NCBI GenBank assembly: GCA_964019135.1
Contig: OZ025258.1
Span: 15,221,771 to 15,285,770 of the forward strand
DNA length: 64,000 bases
Direction of reading: 5' to 3'
DNA from: Arenicola marina
Lineage: Eukaryota; Annelida; Polychaeta; Arenicolidae
Under the pieces are notes generated by a model. It was not told where the DNA came from and did not search any database. It saw only the letters and a program-made list of their open reading frames with translations. Position numbers and translations under genes: made by a program. Of this stretch, positions 23,841 to 34,892 are shown in pieces (position 1 is the stretch's first letter; each line of letters opens with the position of its first letter).

Positions 23841-24016
23841 CTAAATAACGGACTTTCTTTCCGCCGGATAACATGTACCCACTGATTTTTTTCACTTTTC
23901 TGGCTTGGAGAGGCATGTAAGTGAGTATTATCATCTTTTCCCGCAGACGAGGAACATACTGGTACTGAATAAAAGGCGTGACTTTGTCCAGAACTGGACG
24001 CGTCTGGATCCGCCAT
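23841..24016 (-). pseudogene. Degenerate THAP-domain exon
   Basis: From the ATG at 24016 the frame reads MADPDASSSGQSHAFYSVPV, then CSSSAGKDDNTHLHASPSQK and NQWVHVIRRK, matching the start of a THAP zinc-binding domain (CSVPGC, HxFP, KKWL.AIRR pattern). It ends at a GTAAGAG donor. The first zinc cysteine is Tyr and the FP phenylalanine is Ser, so metal binding is doubtful. No following THAP exon was found. It could be a decayed P-element-type transposase or a host THAP gene fragment. Confidence 0.5.
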
Positions 24017-24530
24017 GGCGTTAAGCTGTAGCACGTGGCGCTTGTTTACATCGTTTACACTCCTAGCCTCGTTCTCGCTCTGCATGCATAATTTTTGAGA
24101 GGGGCCTATTTGGCAGTCTGGCATGCGTGGAATATAGACAAAAGAAATTTTGGATGATTCAAAGATTGATTCTTATTTGTATTATTTTGACCTTTTTAGT
24201 CTTGACGGGAAAGAGCTCGATAAGTAACTTTAACAATTGCATCCTTTGACCTTGCCTCCGTTAAACCAACAAACTATGCAGGTACCAAAAGTGCATAATT
24301 TAGGACCAATAATGTGCAAACCAAAATACACGAAAAAGACGATCCTTTGTAGTCAGTTGCTATATAGGCCTTTGCCGCCTAGTCAAACTCCGACACTGAG
24401 GATATGAAAAGGCGACATGGACACAGATTTTTGAAGAAACGACTCTGAACTTTACCCCTGGGGGAGAATTATTACCTTGAAGCTCGTCACAGGGTGATCC
24501 GTGCGTAGATATAACTAAAGCCGCCTCCTG

Positions 24531-24782
24531 GGGCCGTATTCATAATCGCCACTTAGGCTACGCCATTAGACTTAGCGCTAAGTGGACGATTTGTCGAACG
24601 ATTATCGGGTGCAAAATACATTGTTAGTCACCCAAGAAGTGAATTTTCTGAATTAAGAAAGTGTTAAAGTTATATTGAAGAAGATTTCTTAATCATGAAC
24701 ACCACCAAAAAGAGCTGGTGAGGCTACGACGAAACTGCACTTTTCGTGCGTAACTTACGAGGGGATTATGAATATGGCCCCG
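24531..24782. mobile_element. MITE with GGGGCCGTATTCATAAT ends
   Basis: Left end GGGGCCGTATTCATAATCGC, right end ATTATGAATATGGCCCC, non-coding body with CTTAGCGCTAAGTGG. A second, longer copy lies in the esterase-like gene intron (43903-44287). Confidence 0.75.
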
Positions 24783-24784
24783 GC

Positions 24785-24912
24785 TAGGGGCGGATCTAGG
24801 CATTTACAAATGGGAGGGGGGTTGCTCGGAAAACTTTTACAGTGTATGTTCAAGTTCCCAGGGGGGGGGTGCCCCCTAACCTAACCCCCCCACCACTAGA
24901 TCCGCCCCTGCA
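24785..24912. mobile_element. CAGGGGCGGATCC-type MITE
   Basis: TAGGGGCGGATCTAGG to CTAGATCCGCCCCTG with G and C runs inside; a partial repeat of the right end follows to 24945. It is immediately adjacent to the preceding MITE. Confidence 0.65.
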
Positions 24913-25608
24913 CCCCCACCACTAGATCCGCCACCCCCCCCCTTCAGCCCAAAATATTGTCATAACGCACACAATATATCTGAGCGGACGAACGGAGCTG
25001 CACCTAGCGAATGGAAGCTTAAATAGATTGTGTATTTACGTCGTCGGCAGGTTTTGAAGTAACCTAAGCTATAGTAAGGTGAAATGCAATAAATATGCTC
25101 TAAATATGAGGCAGGCTGAGGGAGGGTCAGGCATAATCTGGCGTAGTGCAGTTTTCTAACCTCATCCCTATTTTGGCTCGTAGCATGTAACGCGTAACAT
25201 GAGAATATTCATTTCGTGTGGGCGATAATGGGGATACAGTCAGAAACGACATGTTCTGTGATCTGTCACTGAATTGCTGCTAATGGCCCCTAATCTGATG
25301 TAACCTCAGTCACAATTGCCGTTCACAACGTTTTTGACGATATTTATGTTCAAATTCCAGCAATTGCGCAGAAATAACTCTAAAATTCACAGGCTAAATT
25401 AGCTACTCTATTCCTCTGTTGTGTTCTACTAGCTCCAGAGGCTAGCCTATAGTATAGGGCTAAATATAATATTTTTTATAATCATTGATCCACATGCTGA
25501 TAGCCTAGGCTCTCAGGTGGCCAGAGCACTCAATGCGAGGGCTCCAGCCCACTGCGCTAATGCTATGTATCTGTAGAATATGTGAAGGAATTATCTACAG
25601 GGAAAGCA

Positions 25609-25715
25609 AGCTACTATATAGCCTGAATGTTCAGACACTTGTTCTTGTGACTTACAGTCACAAGAACAAGTGTCAAGACTGTAACGTCTGAACATTCAGG
25701 CTAGCTACTATATAG
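25609..25715. repeat. Hairpin palindrome flanked by 13-bp direct repeats
   Basis: Arms 25634-25652 and 25656-25674 are perfect 19-bp inverted repeats around a 3-nt loop. Outer arms 25621-25636 and 25686-25701 also match, with 11 extra bases on one side. AGCTACTATATAG stands at 25609-25621 and again at 25703-25715. Confidence 0.85.
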
Positions 25716-25775
25716 ATTTATTTTTTTTAAGCAAATTCAGGTGTACCGTAGTGGTATATCAAACGTGATAATTAA

Positions 25776-26239
25776 TATATCAGAAGTGACCTTGCTTTCA
25801 AGCGGGGTATTAATTAGCCTCAGGAGACCCACTCTGTTAATAATAAATGGAGTCCTTTTTTTCCCGCTATATATTTCTTACCAGCAGGTAATGTTAATCC
25901 ATTATAGATATAGTTGGAAATAAAGACTTAAACGTATATAATAAAATAAAAAGATACAACTTCTTAAAGCATATGACAGGGGCGGATTCAGAAAATCTAG
26001 ATACGGGGATCTGGTTTCGTTCTTTGATATATCAGAAGTAACCTTACTTTCAAGTGGGGCATTAGTTAGCCTCCGGAGAACCACTCTGTTAACAACAAAT
26101 TCTGTAAAAAAAAAAATCTGACTAAATATTTCTTATCAGCAAGTAATGTTAATCCATTTTAGATATAGTTGAAAATAAAGACTACAAGGTGAAACCCATA
26201 TGATAAAATAAAAAGATATAACTTCTTAAAGCATATCAG
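25776..26239. repeat. Diverged direct duplication, 252-bp offset
   Basis: 25776-25977 matches 26027-26239, for example TATCAGAAGTGACCTTGC against TATCAGAAGTAACCTTAC and ACTTCTTAAAGCATAT in both. A GGGGCGGATTCAG fragment lies between the two units. No coding signal. Confidence 0.75.
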
Positions 26240-26675
26240 TTTGAGAAGATATGAGAATAGGTAAGCCTAGATGATTTCCCCTCCCTAAGTCAGTACTTTT
26301 CTCCTTTATCAATGGCAACATTTTGGTAGGGACCTGTGGTACAGTAGCCTGACATTATGTAGTTAACCATCCCTGGTAAGCTGTGTAAGTTTAAGGTTAA
26401 TAGAAAATTGTGAAAAAGGAAAAGTTGCCAGAATTTTATATACTTACCAGTTCATATGCCTCTTGCATATGAACCAAGAAATATCTACCGGTACATGGTG
26501 TGTGTTTTTATAAATATCATTGAAACTACCAGTCACTTGTCGTCTCAATATACTAATGCCATTAATGTACATATTTCATTTTTTATATCCACATCCCTAT
26601 CAGTGAGCAATGTTTGTACAAACAGCAACAATGTAGAATGATGAAAGTATAAACCTAACAAATTTGTTTATTTTA

Positions 26676-26678
26676 CAG
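26676..26678 (+). other. 3' splice site of a 5'-UTR intron
   Basis: TTTATTTTACAG precedes the exon. The frame of the following ATG (26696) meets TAA and TGA between the splice site and the ATG, which fixes the start codon. Confidence 0.7.
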
Positions 26679-26695
26679 GCTAATGAAATATCAAC

Positions 26696-29431
26696 ATGGA
26701 CCAAACTGGAAGCCGAATTGAGAGCTTTAACCTGCTCCACAATGCAGAGACGTGCAACCTGCTGAGAGAACACGGAAGTTACTTGGCAGCTCTTGTAGCC
26801 GTTACCCAGTCGACCAAGGACATGGATGCCTCGCTTCTGGGCTACGGCAGCGGTGGCCACCTCTGCCATCTGAAAACATCCTCCTTTGGCAATGGTTGCT
26901 ATGCGCTCCACCCGCAAGATGGCTACAGCGCCGTCTACCTTCTGCATCGCCCGTCTATCGTGCTGGAACACCAGTCTGTGCAGTACAAGGAGAAATTTCC
27001 CTTGCTGTTTTACAAAGTCAGCACCACTGTCCCAGGCCTGGTGAAAGTTCAGATGTCGGCCAGAACGCGAACAATCATTGGCAATAACTCCAAATATGCC
27101 GCTCGGTGCCCCTTGGCGGAAAGCGTCGTCATCCGCTCGGACGAGGCGGGGCTTCCCAAGTTCTTCCTCTCCAGCGATAAATACCATTCATTGTTCCACC
27201 GACAAAATGGCGGTATCGCAGGCGTCCGGAGCGTGATCCTCTTCAAGCCGCCGGTGATAGCGATCCGGAACAGCAATCATCGGCCCTCTGATCCGGACGA
27301 CCACAGCGCCGAGGGCGACGATCACCACAGCCAGTGGCATGACCTCCAGAAGGATGACGTCCACGCTCTTAAAGTCACTCCGGGATTCCGCTGTCAGGGC
27401 TGGCCCAGCGAGGCCCTGTCTTGGGCTACCAGATCCAGACACTGGCCCCCGCAGAGCGTGGTGGAAGACATCCTGAGGCAGGGGGCCTTCGTGGTACCCT
27501 CGGACCCGGATCCCGCGTTGGCCGAGCGCCGCTCCGATGCCGACCTCTACTGGAAGCTGGACTTTGCTGAGGCTGAGCAGGTATTGATCCAGGTGTTGAC
27601 TCCAGAGCAGACGAGGACGCTGCTGTTCTGTCTGAGCCTTCTGCAGAACGAATCACGCCGTGTGCTCGATCTCCTGAGAACAACCTTCTTCTGGACGCTC
27701 GAAAAAGAAATTTCTTCCGTCTGGAGTGCACAAGGCTTCGCTCACTGCGCAGTGAAAGTTTTCGAGCGCTTCCTGCAGTTTCTCAATCAAGGATCCGTAC
27801 CGGATTTCTTCATCGAGGAGCGAAATTTGCTCCACGCGGAAGAACTCGACCTGGCTGCTTTGAAAGACGCGCTGATGGAGTTGCAACGTAAACCGTGGCT
27901 ACTGGAGAAGGATGACCAGAGCATTCCCCCAACTATTCGAGACCAGGTGGTTTCGTCCTTGCGCAGACGACTTTTGGAAGTGGCGCGAAGCAACGCGGAG
28001 ATCACCGCGCTACAGCTGTATCAGAGACTCCACGACGCGTCGTTCGTTACGGCGGGGCTGGAACTGCACGACGACGCATTGGAGGCGCTGGCCCGGCTTC
28101 AGCGGGAAGCCTTCGACGGTGACGGCGACGACGACGACGTCTCGGACGGGACACGAGACGCGAGCCATAATAATGCTACCAGAAGTGAAATCCCGGCCAA
28201 AGCCGGAGATGATACCGTGGCTTGTAGCGACGACAAAGGAGGCGGGATTCCGCGACAGGGTCGTCGTGAAGGTGGGTTCCAGTGGCTGATTAGGGCGACG
28301 AGGGACGTCGTGGCGACGAGCGCCAGTCTACTGTACCTGAAAAAGAGGCAGACGGCGTATTTCGCCAAGGAGAAGGCGGCGTGGGACAAGAAGGCGCGGG
28401 AGTGCCTGGCCGGGATCTGCCACAGGGAGAACGCCTTGTTCGTGTTGCTCCACGAGGCGCTGTACCACTTCCGGCGCGGGGAGCACGGCCGGGTGTGTGT
28501 CCTCCTCCGGCCCGTCCTGGAGGCCTACTCCGTGGAGGACGTCGAGGAGAGTGACGTCGACTGGTCCCCGGGGGTCTCACCCCTTCCAGTCCGGGGTACC
28601 AGGGGCACTGCCACCGTCGCCACCACCGCCACCGCCACCGCCCCCCCCGCCGCCGCCGCCGCCGCTGCTGCTGCTAACACACCTCAACCCCCGACCGACG
28701 CTCTAGCCGACCACCTGCAGCGTACCTCGGATCCTGGTCCCAGTTTTGGATCTGTACCTTCAGAGATTACAGATCCAGATTCTGGGGGCGGTGCCAAACA
28801 GGGATCCGACCGCGACGAGAGGGAAATCGTCCGCGGCGGCGGGGTTCCAGCGGTGGGGATTTCAGCTCCGGCATCCGATCCAGGATCCGGTAGTACCGCC
28901 ACCGCGGAGCTGCTAAGGACTCAGGTACTCCAGAAGCTCGACGGACTCGTTTTCATGTGCAGCGGCCTCAGTCGCTCAGTCCTCCCCAAACCACTGGCCA
29001 AGAACATGACTCTGACCGTCAACCAGCTGCTGGGCTACGGCGGCTGCTCCGTTGGCACCTTCCACCCGTACTTCGTCGCCGGGTACTTGCTGGCGCACTC
29101 TCTGCTCTGCCACCGTCGAGATCTGGCTGGCGTCCGGATCGTTCTGGATCGCCTGGAGCCGCTCGCTCTGCGGGATCAGAGCGATATGAACGAGAAAAGA
29201 AACGTGACGTACCTCAACCTGCTGGCGGATATCTACTTGGCCATGGGGGACAAGGAGCAGGCCGTGTACCTGTTGGAGAGGTCCCTCAAGATGATGTCCA
29301 ATCCTCGGAACCCGGCAAGGTGGACGTTGCTGTCGATCACCACGGAACGAACCCGGAATATCGTCCTAGGAGGCGTCGGCGTGATGGCGGTCAGCATTGC
29401 CGCCGCATTAGCCGTCAAGTTATTGCGGTAA
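26696..29431 (+). CDS. Mab-21 / cGAS-like domain protein with TPR-like segment and C-terminal membrane tail
   Basis: A single 911-codon GC-rich exon. Residues ~45-180 resemble the nucleotidyltransferase half (GYGSGG at 50-54, then QDGYSAVYLL at 74-83). Residues ~236-405 are the clear Mab-21 C-terminal helical region: WPSEALSWATRSRHWPP, DLYWKLDFAEAEQVLI, LLRTTFFWTLEKE, VPDFFIEERNLL. In active cGAS-like enzymes the GS motif is followed by an (E/D)-x-D pair; here only one Asp (D75) is visible, so activity is doubtful. Residues ~640-700 are low-complexity, with poly-Ala. Residues ~836-866 (YLNLLADIYLAMGDKEQAVY) look like a TPR, and residues ~888-908 are a hydrophobic helix at the extreme C-terminus, suggesting tail anchoring. 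The family senses nucleic acid or signals in animals; this member's role is not known. Confidence 0.82.
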   Translation: MDQTGSRIESFNLLHNAETCNLLREHGSYLAALVAVTQSTKDMDASLLGYGSGGHLCHLKTSSFGNGCYALHPQDGYSAVYLLHRPSIVLEHQSVQYKEKFPLLFYKVSTTVPGLVKVQMSARTRTIIGNNSKYAARCPLAESVVIRSDEAGLPKFFLSSDKYHSLFHRQNGGIAGVRSVILFKPPVIAIRNSNHRPSDPDDHSAEGDDHHSQWHDLQKDDVHALKVTPGFRCQGWPSEALSWATRSRHWPPQSVVEDILRQGAFVVPSDPDPALAERRSDADLYWKLDFAEAEQVLIQVLTPEQTRTLLFCLSLLQNESRRVLDLLRTTFFWTLEKEISSVWSAQGFAHCAVKVFERFLQFLNQGSVPDFFIEERNLLHAEELDLAALKDALMELQRKPWLLEKDDQSIPPTIRDQVVSSLRRRLLEVARSNAEITALQLYQRLHDASFVTAGLELHDDALEALARLQREAFDGDGDDDDVSDGTRDASHNNATRSEIPAKAGDDTVACSDDKGGGIPRQGRREGGFQWLIRATRDVVATSASLLYLKKRQTAYFAKEKAAWDKKARECLAGICHRENALFVLLHEALYHFRRGEHGRVCVLLRPVLEAYSVEDVEESDVDWSPGVSPLPVRGTRGTATVATTATATAPPAAAAAAAAANTPQPPTDALADHLQRTSDPGPSFGSVPSEITDPDSGGGAKQGSDRDEREIVRGGGVPAVGISAPASDPGSGSTATAELLRTQVLQKLDGLVFMCSGLSRSVLPKPLAKNMTLTVNQLLGYGGCSVGTFHPYFVAGYLLAHSLLCHRRDLAGVRIVLDRLEPLALRDQSDMNEKRNVTYLNLLADIYLAMGDKEQAVYLLERSLKMMSNPRNPARWTLLSITTERTRNIVLGGVGVMAVSIAAALAVKLLR

Positions 29432-29432
29432 C

Positions 29433-29880
29433 GGTAACAGTTGTTTGTGCGGACTTACACTTCAGTGGGAAACAGCTGTAGCAGCTTTCAAGTTGTTGCA
29501 TTAGTGATAACAGTTGTTTGTGCGGACTTACGCTCCAGTGGGAAACAGCTGTAGCAGCTTTCAAGTTGTTGCATTAGTGATAACAGTTGTTTCTACGGAC
29601 TTACGCTCCAGTGGGAAACAGCTGTAGCTTCTTTCAAGTTGTTGCATTAGTGATAACAGTTGTTTATACGGACTTACGCTCCAGTGGGAAACAGCTGTAG
29701 CAGCTTTCGAGTTGTTGCATTAGTGATAACAGTTGTTTATACAGACTTACGCTCCAGTGGGAAACAGCTGTAGCAGCTTTCAAGTTGTTGCATTAGTGAT
29801 AACAGTTGTTTGTGCGGACTTACTTTCCAGTGGGAAACAGCTGTAGCAGCTGTGAGGCTAATGCGGTAGCGGTCGCTGTT
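29433..29880. repeat. 73-bp minisatellite directly after the Mab-21 gene stop
   Basis: About six copies of a unit containing GATAACAGTTGTTTGTGCGG, CCAGTGGGAAACAGCTGTAG and CAAGTTGTTGCATTAGT. Unit starts at 29506, 29579, 29652, 29725 and 29798 give an exact 73-bp period. It begins within a few bases of the stop codon, so it probably lies in the 3' UTR. Confidence 0.9.
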
Positions 29881-30279
29881 TGTGCGGACTTTTAGTTGGT
29901 AGTTTCCATAGCAAGGTTTGCTTTGTTAATATAATATTAATTATACAGTTAGTGGATACCGATTTAAGACTTCCGTTTTTTTACGTTTTGAAAGGATGTC
30001 TTGCTGACAGTTCTTAAAGTTGTTTTTTGCATGTGACAGGCTTTTATGTAGAAAAAGGAAAACTGGTCATGCTTGGTTTGATCCCATGTGTTCGTAAAGG
30101 TGGCCCGAAATGCCCATCTATCAATCGCCATAATTTATGTGCCATATTTTCGTAATCTGATATATGTACATGGGGCGAATCTAGACCTTGATATGAGCGG
30201 ATTCCTAACCTGTCAGACGCCACATATAGAAATTGATTGGATTCAATTCGTGTTTTATTCCCGTTTTCAATCCCAGGTG

Positions 30280-30380
30280 ACGTAGGGACCAGGCACCGGC
30301 CGCTTGTACTGGCTTAACAAAGCATAGTCGACAATAGCCGAACAGGCTATCCACTAGGCCACGGGGTGACCCATTAAGAC
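30280..30380 (-). mobile_element. SINE family 2 head fragment
   Basis: On the minus strand GGCCTAGTGGATAGCC and GGCTATTGTCGAC match the head of the 5945-6205 SINE; the rest is missing or unrecognisable. Confidence 0.5.
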
Positions 30381-30489
30381 CATTTTCAGAATCTAAAATT
30401 GTTGCATCTTATGGCCTGATCGGTGCTCTGTTCGTGTCGCCTCCAATTTTCGATAATCCGTTGAGCTAAACATTGTTTGAGCTATGTAT

Positions 30490-31365
30490 GTTTACCATTA
30501 CATTTTAAGCAAATGTTACAGTTCGGCAAATGTGAACTTTAATCTTGCGTTTGAAGCAAACGTTACAGTTCCGTTAAATGTGAACGTTAATCTTTCATTT
30601 GAAGCAAACGTTAGTTCCGTTAAGTGTGAACGTCAATCTTTCATTTGAAGCAAACGTTACTGTTCCGTTAACTGAACGTTAATCTTTCATTTGAAGCAAA
30701 CGTTACTGTTCCGTTAACTGAACGTTAATCTTTCATTTGAAACAAACGTTACTGTTCCGTTAAATGTGAACGTTAATCTTTCATTTGAAGCAAACGTTAG
30801 TTCCGTTAAGTGTGAACGTCAATCTTTCATTTGAAGCAAACGTTACTGTTCCGTTAAATGTGAACGTTAATCTTTCATTTGAAACAAACGTTACTGTTCC
30901 GTTAAATGTGAACTTTAATCTTTCATTTGAAGCAAACGTTACAGTTCCGTTAAGTGTGAACGTCAATTTTTCATTTGAAGCAAACGTTAGTTCCGTTAAA
31001 TGTGAACGTTAATCTTTCATTTGAAACAAACGTTACTGTTCCGTTAAATGTGAACTTTAATCTTTCATTTGAAGCAAACGTTACAGTTCCGTTAAGTGTG
31101 AACGTCAATTTTTCATTTGAAGCAAACGTTAGTTCCGTTAAATGTGAACGTTAATCTTTCATTTGAAACAAACGTTACAGTTCCGTGGAATGTGAACGTT
31201 AATCTTTCATTTGAAGCAAATTTTACAGTTCCGTTAACTGAACGTTAATCTTTCATTTGAAGCAAACGTTACAGTTCCGTTAAATGTGAACGTTAATCTT
31301 TCATTAGAACAAATTTTACAGTTCCGTTAACTGTGAACGTTAATCTTTCATTTGAAACTAATGGT
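30490..31365. repeat. 43-49-bp minisatellite
   Basis: About eighteen tandem copies of a unit close to GTTCCGTTAAATGTGAACG followed by TTAATCTTTCATTTGAAGCA and AACGTTAC. Variants lose 2-5 bp around TAAATGTG or TTACTG. Open frames through it on both strands only reflect the repeat. Confidence 0.9.
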
Positions 31366-31399
31366 ACAGGTTCATTTCAGCTTACTATACAGAAGACAA

Positions 31400-34300
31400 C
31401 TATTTGTGTGAAGAACTTAATCATGATGATGTTTCGAATGAGAGTGCAGTTTGTGGCGTGATATGCATTGTAACTTGTGGTTTTAAGCGTTCAATGTTAC
31501 CCCAAATACGTATGATTCTCATTTCGCTAACGCCAAGAATAGGGCATTGTTACAGAAGAATCCAGAGAGCTGGGATTCCCAGGCCAGGGTGCCTGGACAG
31601 CACTGTTTTCCAATGATGCTTCCGATTCCAGACAATGGAGATAATGTGCAGGTAGATTAAGAGAATTAGATGGACGCTCCCCATCCAATTTGAAAATACG
31701 ACATTAAATTAAATATATATATCGTTACTCATTTAACTATGTTCGCAACAATAAATATGTAGCAGATTATTAACTTTACATATGTTTTGAGATCGCTGTA
31801 TCTCGTTGACCCTGCAAAAACTCCACTGATCTAAACAGCGGTTTCGACGAAAATGGGGAGCATCTGTTTTTCTAATACCTTCGGTTCAGAATTGACCAGG
31901 AGGTCAGAGTCGACAACAACCTATGTAAACCAAGAAAATGTATGCATTTCCAAAAGCTTCAATCAGCGCTTTGTGAGCGATAAGTTATTCGATTTTTCCT
32001 GTTTACTGTGATGGTTATTTTGTGCAATAAAAGATGTATGACTGCTTATCTGACTATAACTTGTGAATCGCTTCTTGCGTAGCCTTCTCTACGTTTCAAC
32101 TTCACTTTAAAGATAAGTTTCATTCGAATATATTGCTGCGCATTAGTTCGACATGTCAACGATATATGATTCCGGCTGAAAAACGAACATGAATTGGCGT
32201 TTTAGAAGCCCACTTAAAGCAGCCGCATAGCCGGTTGCAGATATAAAACGCACTGTGAAAAAATGCCATGCTCCAATGTGGACATAAACCTTGTTTCAGG
32301 CTCCCATGGGGATAGTTTCTTGACAAACTCACTTCCATCTTCCACTTCCACTGGAAATCATTTTTTGACGTAAACGGGGATCGTTTTTTGACATAAATTT
32401 AACGCTCTTATCTATGTTCCCATCTAGATAGTTCTTTGATATGAACGGGGGAGGCGGGGGGGGGGGGGGCGGCGTCGCAAGGGGTATTTCCGTTCATCGG
32501 GAATGGGTTCTTCATTTTACCGTGAACTGGGAATAAGGCCAATAATTCTTGGTGAACTAGGAATGAGGTATTAGCCGACCGTCGATTTTCAGTAATCGTG
32601 AACTGTGAATTTTAATATTAAATAACCGTGCATCAAGAAATTGCAAATTTAGTGTTATGTATCCACCCTTCCTTTGTATGCGGGGAATTATTTAAATTCA
32701 TCTTGACCTGGGAATATACAAAAATTATTTTCGTGATCTGGGTACCCGACCCCCCCTTGCCACCCCCCCCCCCCCCCCCCCCCATGAACGCGCTCCCGTA
32801 AAGATAATCGCCAGCGCCTTTTAACGCCATTCAGTCGTACGTACACTACCGCGTGTTATATGATATTGGGTACGACATTTCATTAACATCCTGAAACAAA
32901 TATGACACATTTTCGAGCAAATTTCACATTTATTTAGCTGTTTACACACCCAGTTTATATATTGCCATCAACGCCATGCTACATAGCTCTTGTATGAACT
33001 AATATGCTACACGGATATGACATAATGCATATGCAGGGTACTTCTGGAAATATTGGCAGGGAGCGAGATGACGTACTTAGTTCGACGCATCCTGTTGGTA
33101 TTAGGACTAAATAAACATATATATAACATTATGTGGGTCATATATGTCTCATATAACAGGATGCCGCTACGATCATATGCACATCACCCATGCAAGGTTC
33201 GGCTTCGGTTAGCCGCCGCCTGACGAGGCAGTGGTGACCGCATGCAAGACTCATCCGTCAGTTTTTAATCGAGATAGAGGCCTTTATCAGTTCATGTGCA
33301 ATACATTACATACGACATCGTCAGTTTGCCGTAATACAGAAGGAGGCATATGAAGTGCCTTGTATGCTTAGAGGCACAACCTTCGATCAGTGGCAGAGGT
33401 CGAGTCAGACTAGTGATTGGCTTATCAATCGTGTCTGACCGGCAATATATCTGCAGAACGTATACATGTATGACGAAGCCTACATAAAGTAAGCGAATAT
33501 TTATACAGGTTAGTAACGTTTAGCCTTGGTGCCAGATCATTAAAGTTATGTTTAGTGCCTGCATTGAATAACACGGCGATTTTCACGGTATCATTGGACG
33601 TGGCCTAATGGCATTGGTTGAGCCGTTTACATATATATAGCTTCGCATGATATTTGTCAGCGCATAGCGCTAATTAACTGACCTGTGATAACCTATACTG
33701 TGTGACAATTAAGATTTCGCCTGTTTATCAGCTTATTTCGGGGAATCCGGCCTAGGCGTTATAGAGTATAAGTCAGTGATAAATTTCGTGATAAATAAAT
33801 ATAGGAAACCGGATATTATTACTCATTGATTGTAAAGAAAGCTCCGGCATTCAGAACATTTACATTTTTCACGAAGAGTCCAATTAATTAAGACTTGGTC
33901 CATGCATGCAGGTGTGAGATTTAGGTTTCGTGAACTGCACGTTGGGAAAGTCTTCTCTGTCGCGGAGAAAAGTTCCAACTTTGTGACGTTAAAAGACGAA
34001 CCCTCTGCATAAACCGAAAAGTTTCTGGAAGGGGAGAAACATCAAAACTTTGTAAAGAAGCTGAAGTGAACAGGTGTAACAATAAGGTGATAAAAGTGCA
34101 CAAATGTAAGTGTAGTCTACATCTACTGCTTGAAAATTTAACGAGTTGAATAACTTAACAGAGAGAACTAACTTACATTTGAAGAAGTCTGGCCACCAGG
34201 CCCCACTTTGATGTAGCCTGAAAATCAGACTGTCACGACGTCTGATATTTAGGTTACCAGAGCTTAGGCCTTAGCAGCTTAGTGCGAGCCTGTGACAGTG

Positions 34301-34440
34301 TGAGTGATGAAGTGGCCTGTCGTAAATTTTCAGGCTAACTTTGATGGTGAATAAGTGTTACTGTTAGGCCTATGGCTATATATATATGAACATATGACTT
34401 AGGCCTACCAAAGCTGGGCTAAAGTGCGAGCCTGTGAGTG
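31400..34440. other. No gene recognised; AT-rich with G/C homopolymers
   Basis: A G-run lies at 32451-32471 and a long C-run at 32763-32782. I see no coding frame with splice support, no tRNA and no terminal-repeat element. Confidence 0.5.
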
Positions 34441-34468
34441 ATGAAGTGGCCTGTCATAAACATATGCC

Positions 34469-34553
34469 ATGTTATCTCTAGCTTTGACATCAAAACCCAT
34501 ATACAAGGTAACCTTGTATATGGGTTTTGATGTCAAAGCTATGTTATCTCTAG
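34469..34553. repeat. Perfect 30-bp-arm hairpin flanked by 13-bp direct repeats
   Basis: Arms 34479-34508 and 34512-34541 are perfect inverted repeats with a 3-nt loop. ATGTTATCTCTAG occurs at 34469-34481 and 34541-34553. The architecture is the same as at 25609-25715. Confidence 0.9.
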
Positions 34554-34638
34554 CCCAGAACCCTAGGGCTAGGCTGTGTGGGCTAAAACACATGATTCTT
34601 CAACCATAGGCATAGCCGGATTCATGGCTATGTTATAT

Positions 34639-34715
34639 TCAAAGTCTAAACTTATATAATTATGCCACAACTTTCATAATGATAATGAAAGTTGTGGTAT
34701 AAGTTTGGACTTTGA
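34639..34715. repeat. Interrupted hairpin palindrome
   Basis: CCACAACTTTCAT is answered by ATGAAAGTTGTGG across a short loop, and the outer TCAAAGTCTAAACTTATA by TATAAGTTTGGACTTTGA, with about 8 extra bases on the left arm. Confidence 0.8.
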
Positions 34716-34892
34716 TATGCATATGATGGTAGCAGCATATCCTGTTATATGATGTATATATAATATATGTTATGAAAACTATGAAAGTCCTAGTCTTCAT
34801 TGTTGAGCTACATGACTCATGAGCATCAGTCGCAGGTGGGTGGGGAGGAGGCAGTGTATAACCATACACTCATATGTCATATAATGAGTATT

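Larger units (their letters stand above)
21300..24530. other. Gene-poor stretch with short unassigned frames
   Basis: After the SULT D upstream block come a G-run (21395-21415) and AT-rich DNA. 22366-22683 (plus) is a 105-codon open frame starting MPMDREFGNAYQPN with no family I recognise. A minus-strand frame ending at 21858 has a GTAAGTG donor (see separate entry). A C-run lies near 23246. No RNA gene is seen. Confidence 0.45.

Noticed and set aside
26600-27187. 195-codon minus-strand frame opposite the Mab-21 gene
   Set aside because: It overlaps the start of a well-supported plus-strand domain protein and shows no family; GC-rich coding DNA keeps antisense frames open.
30781-31012. Repetitive frames of 61 and 75 codons
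   Set aside because: Product of the ~48-bp minisatellite; open on both strands alike.
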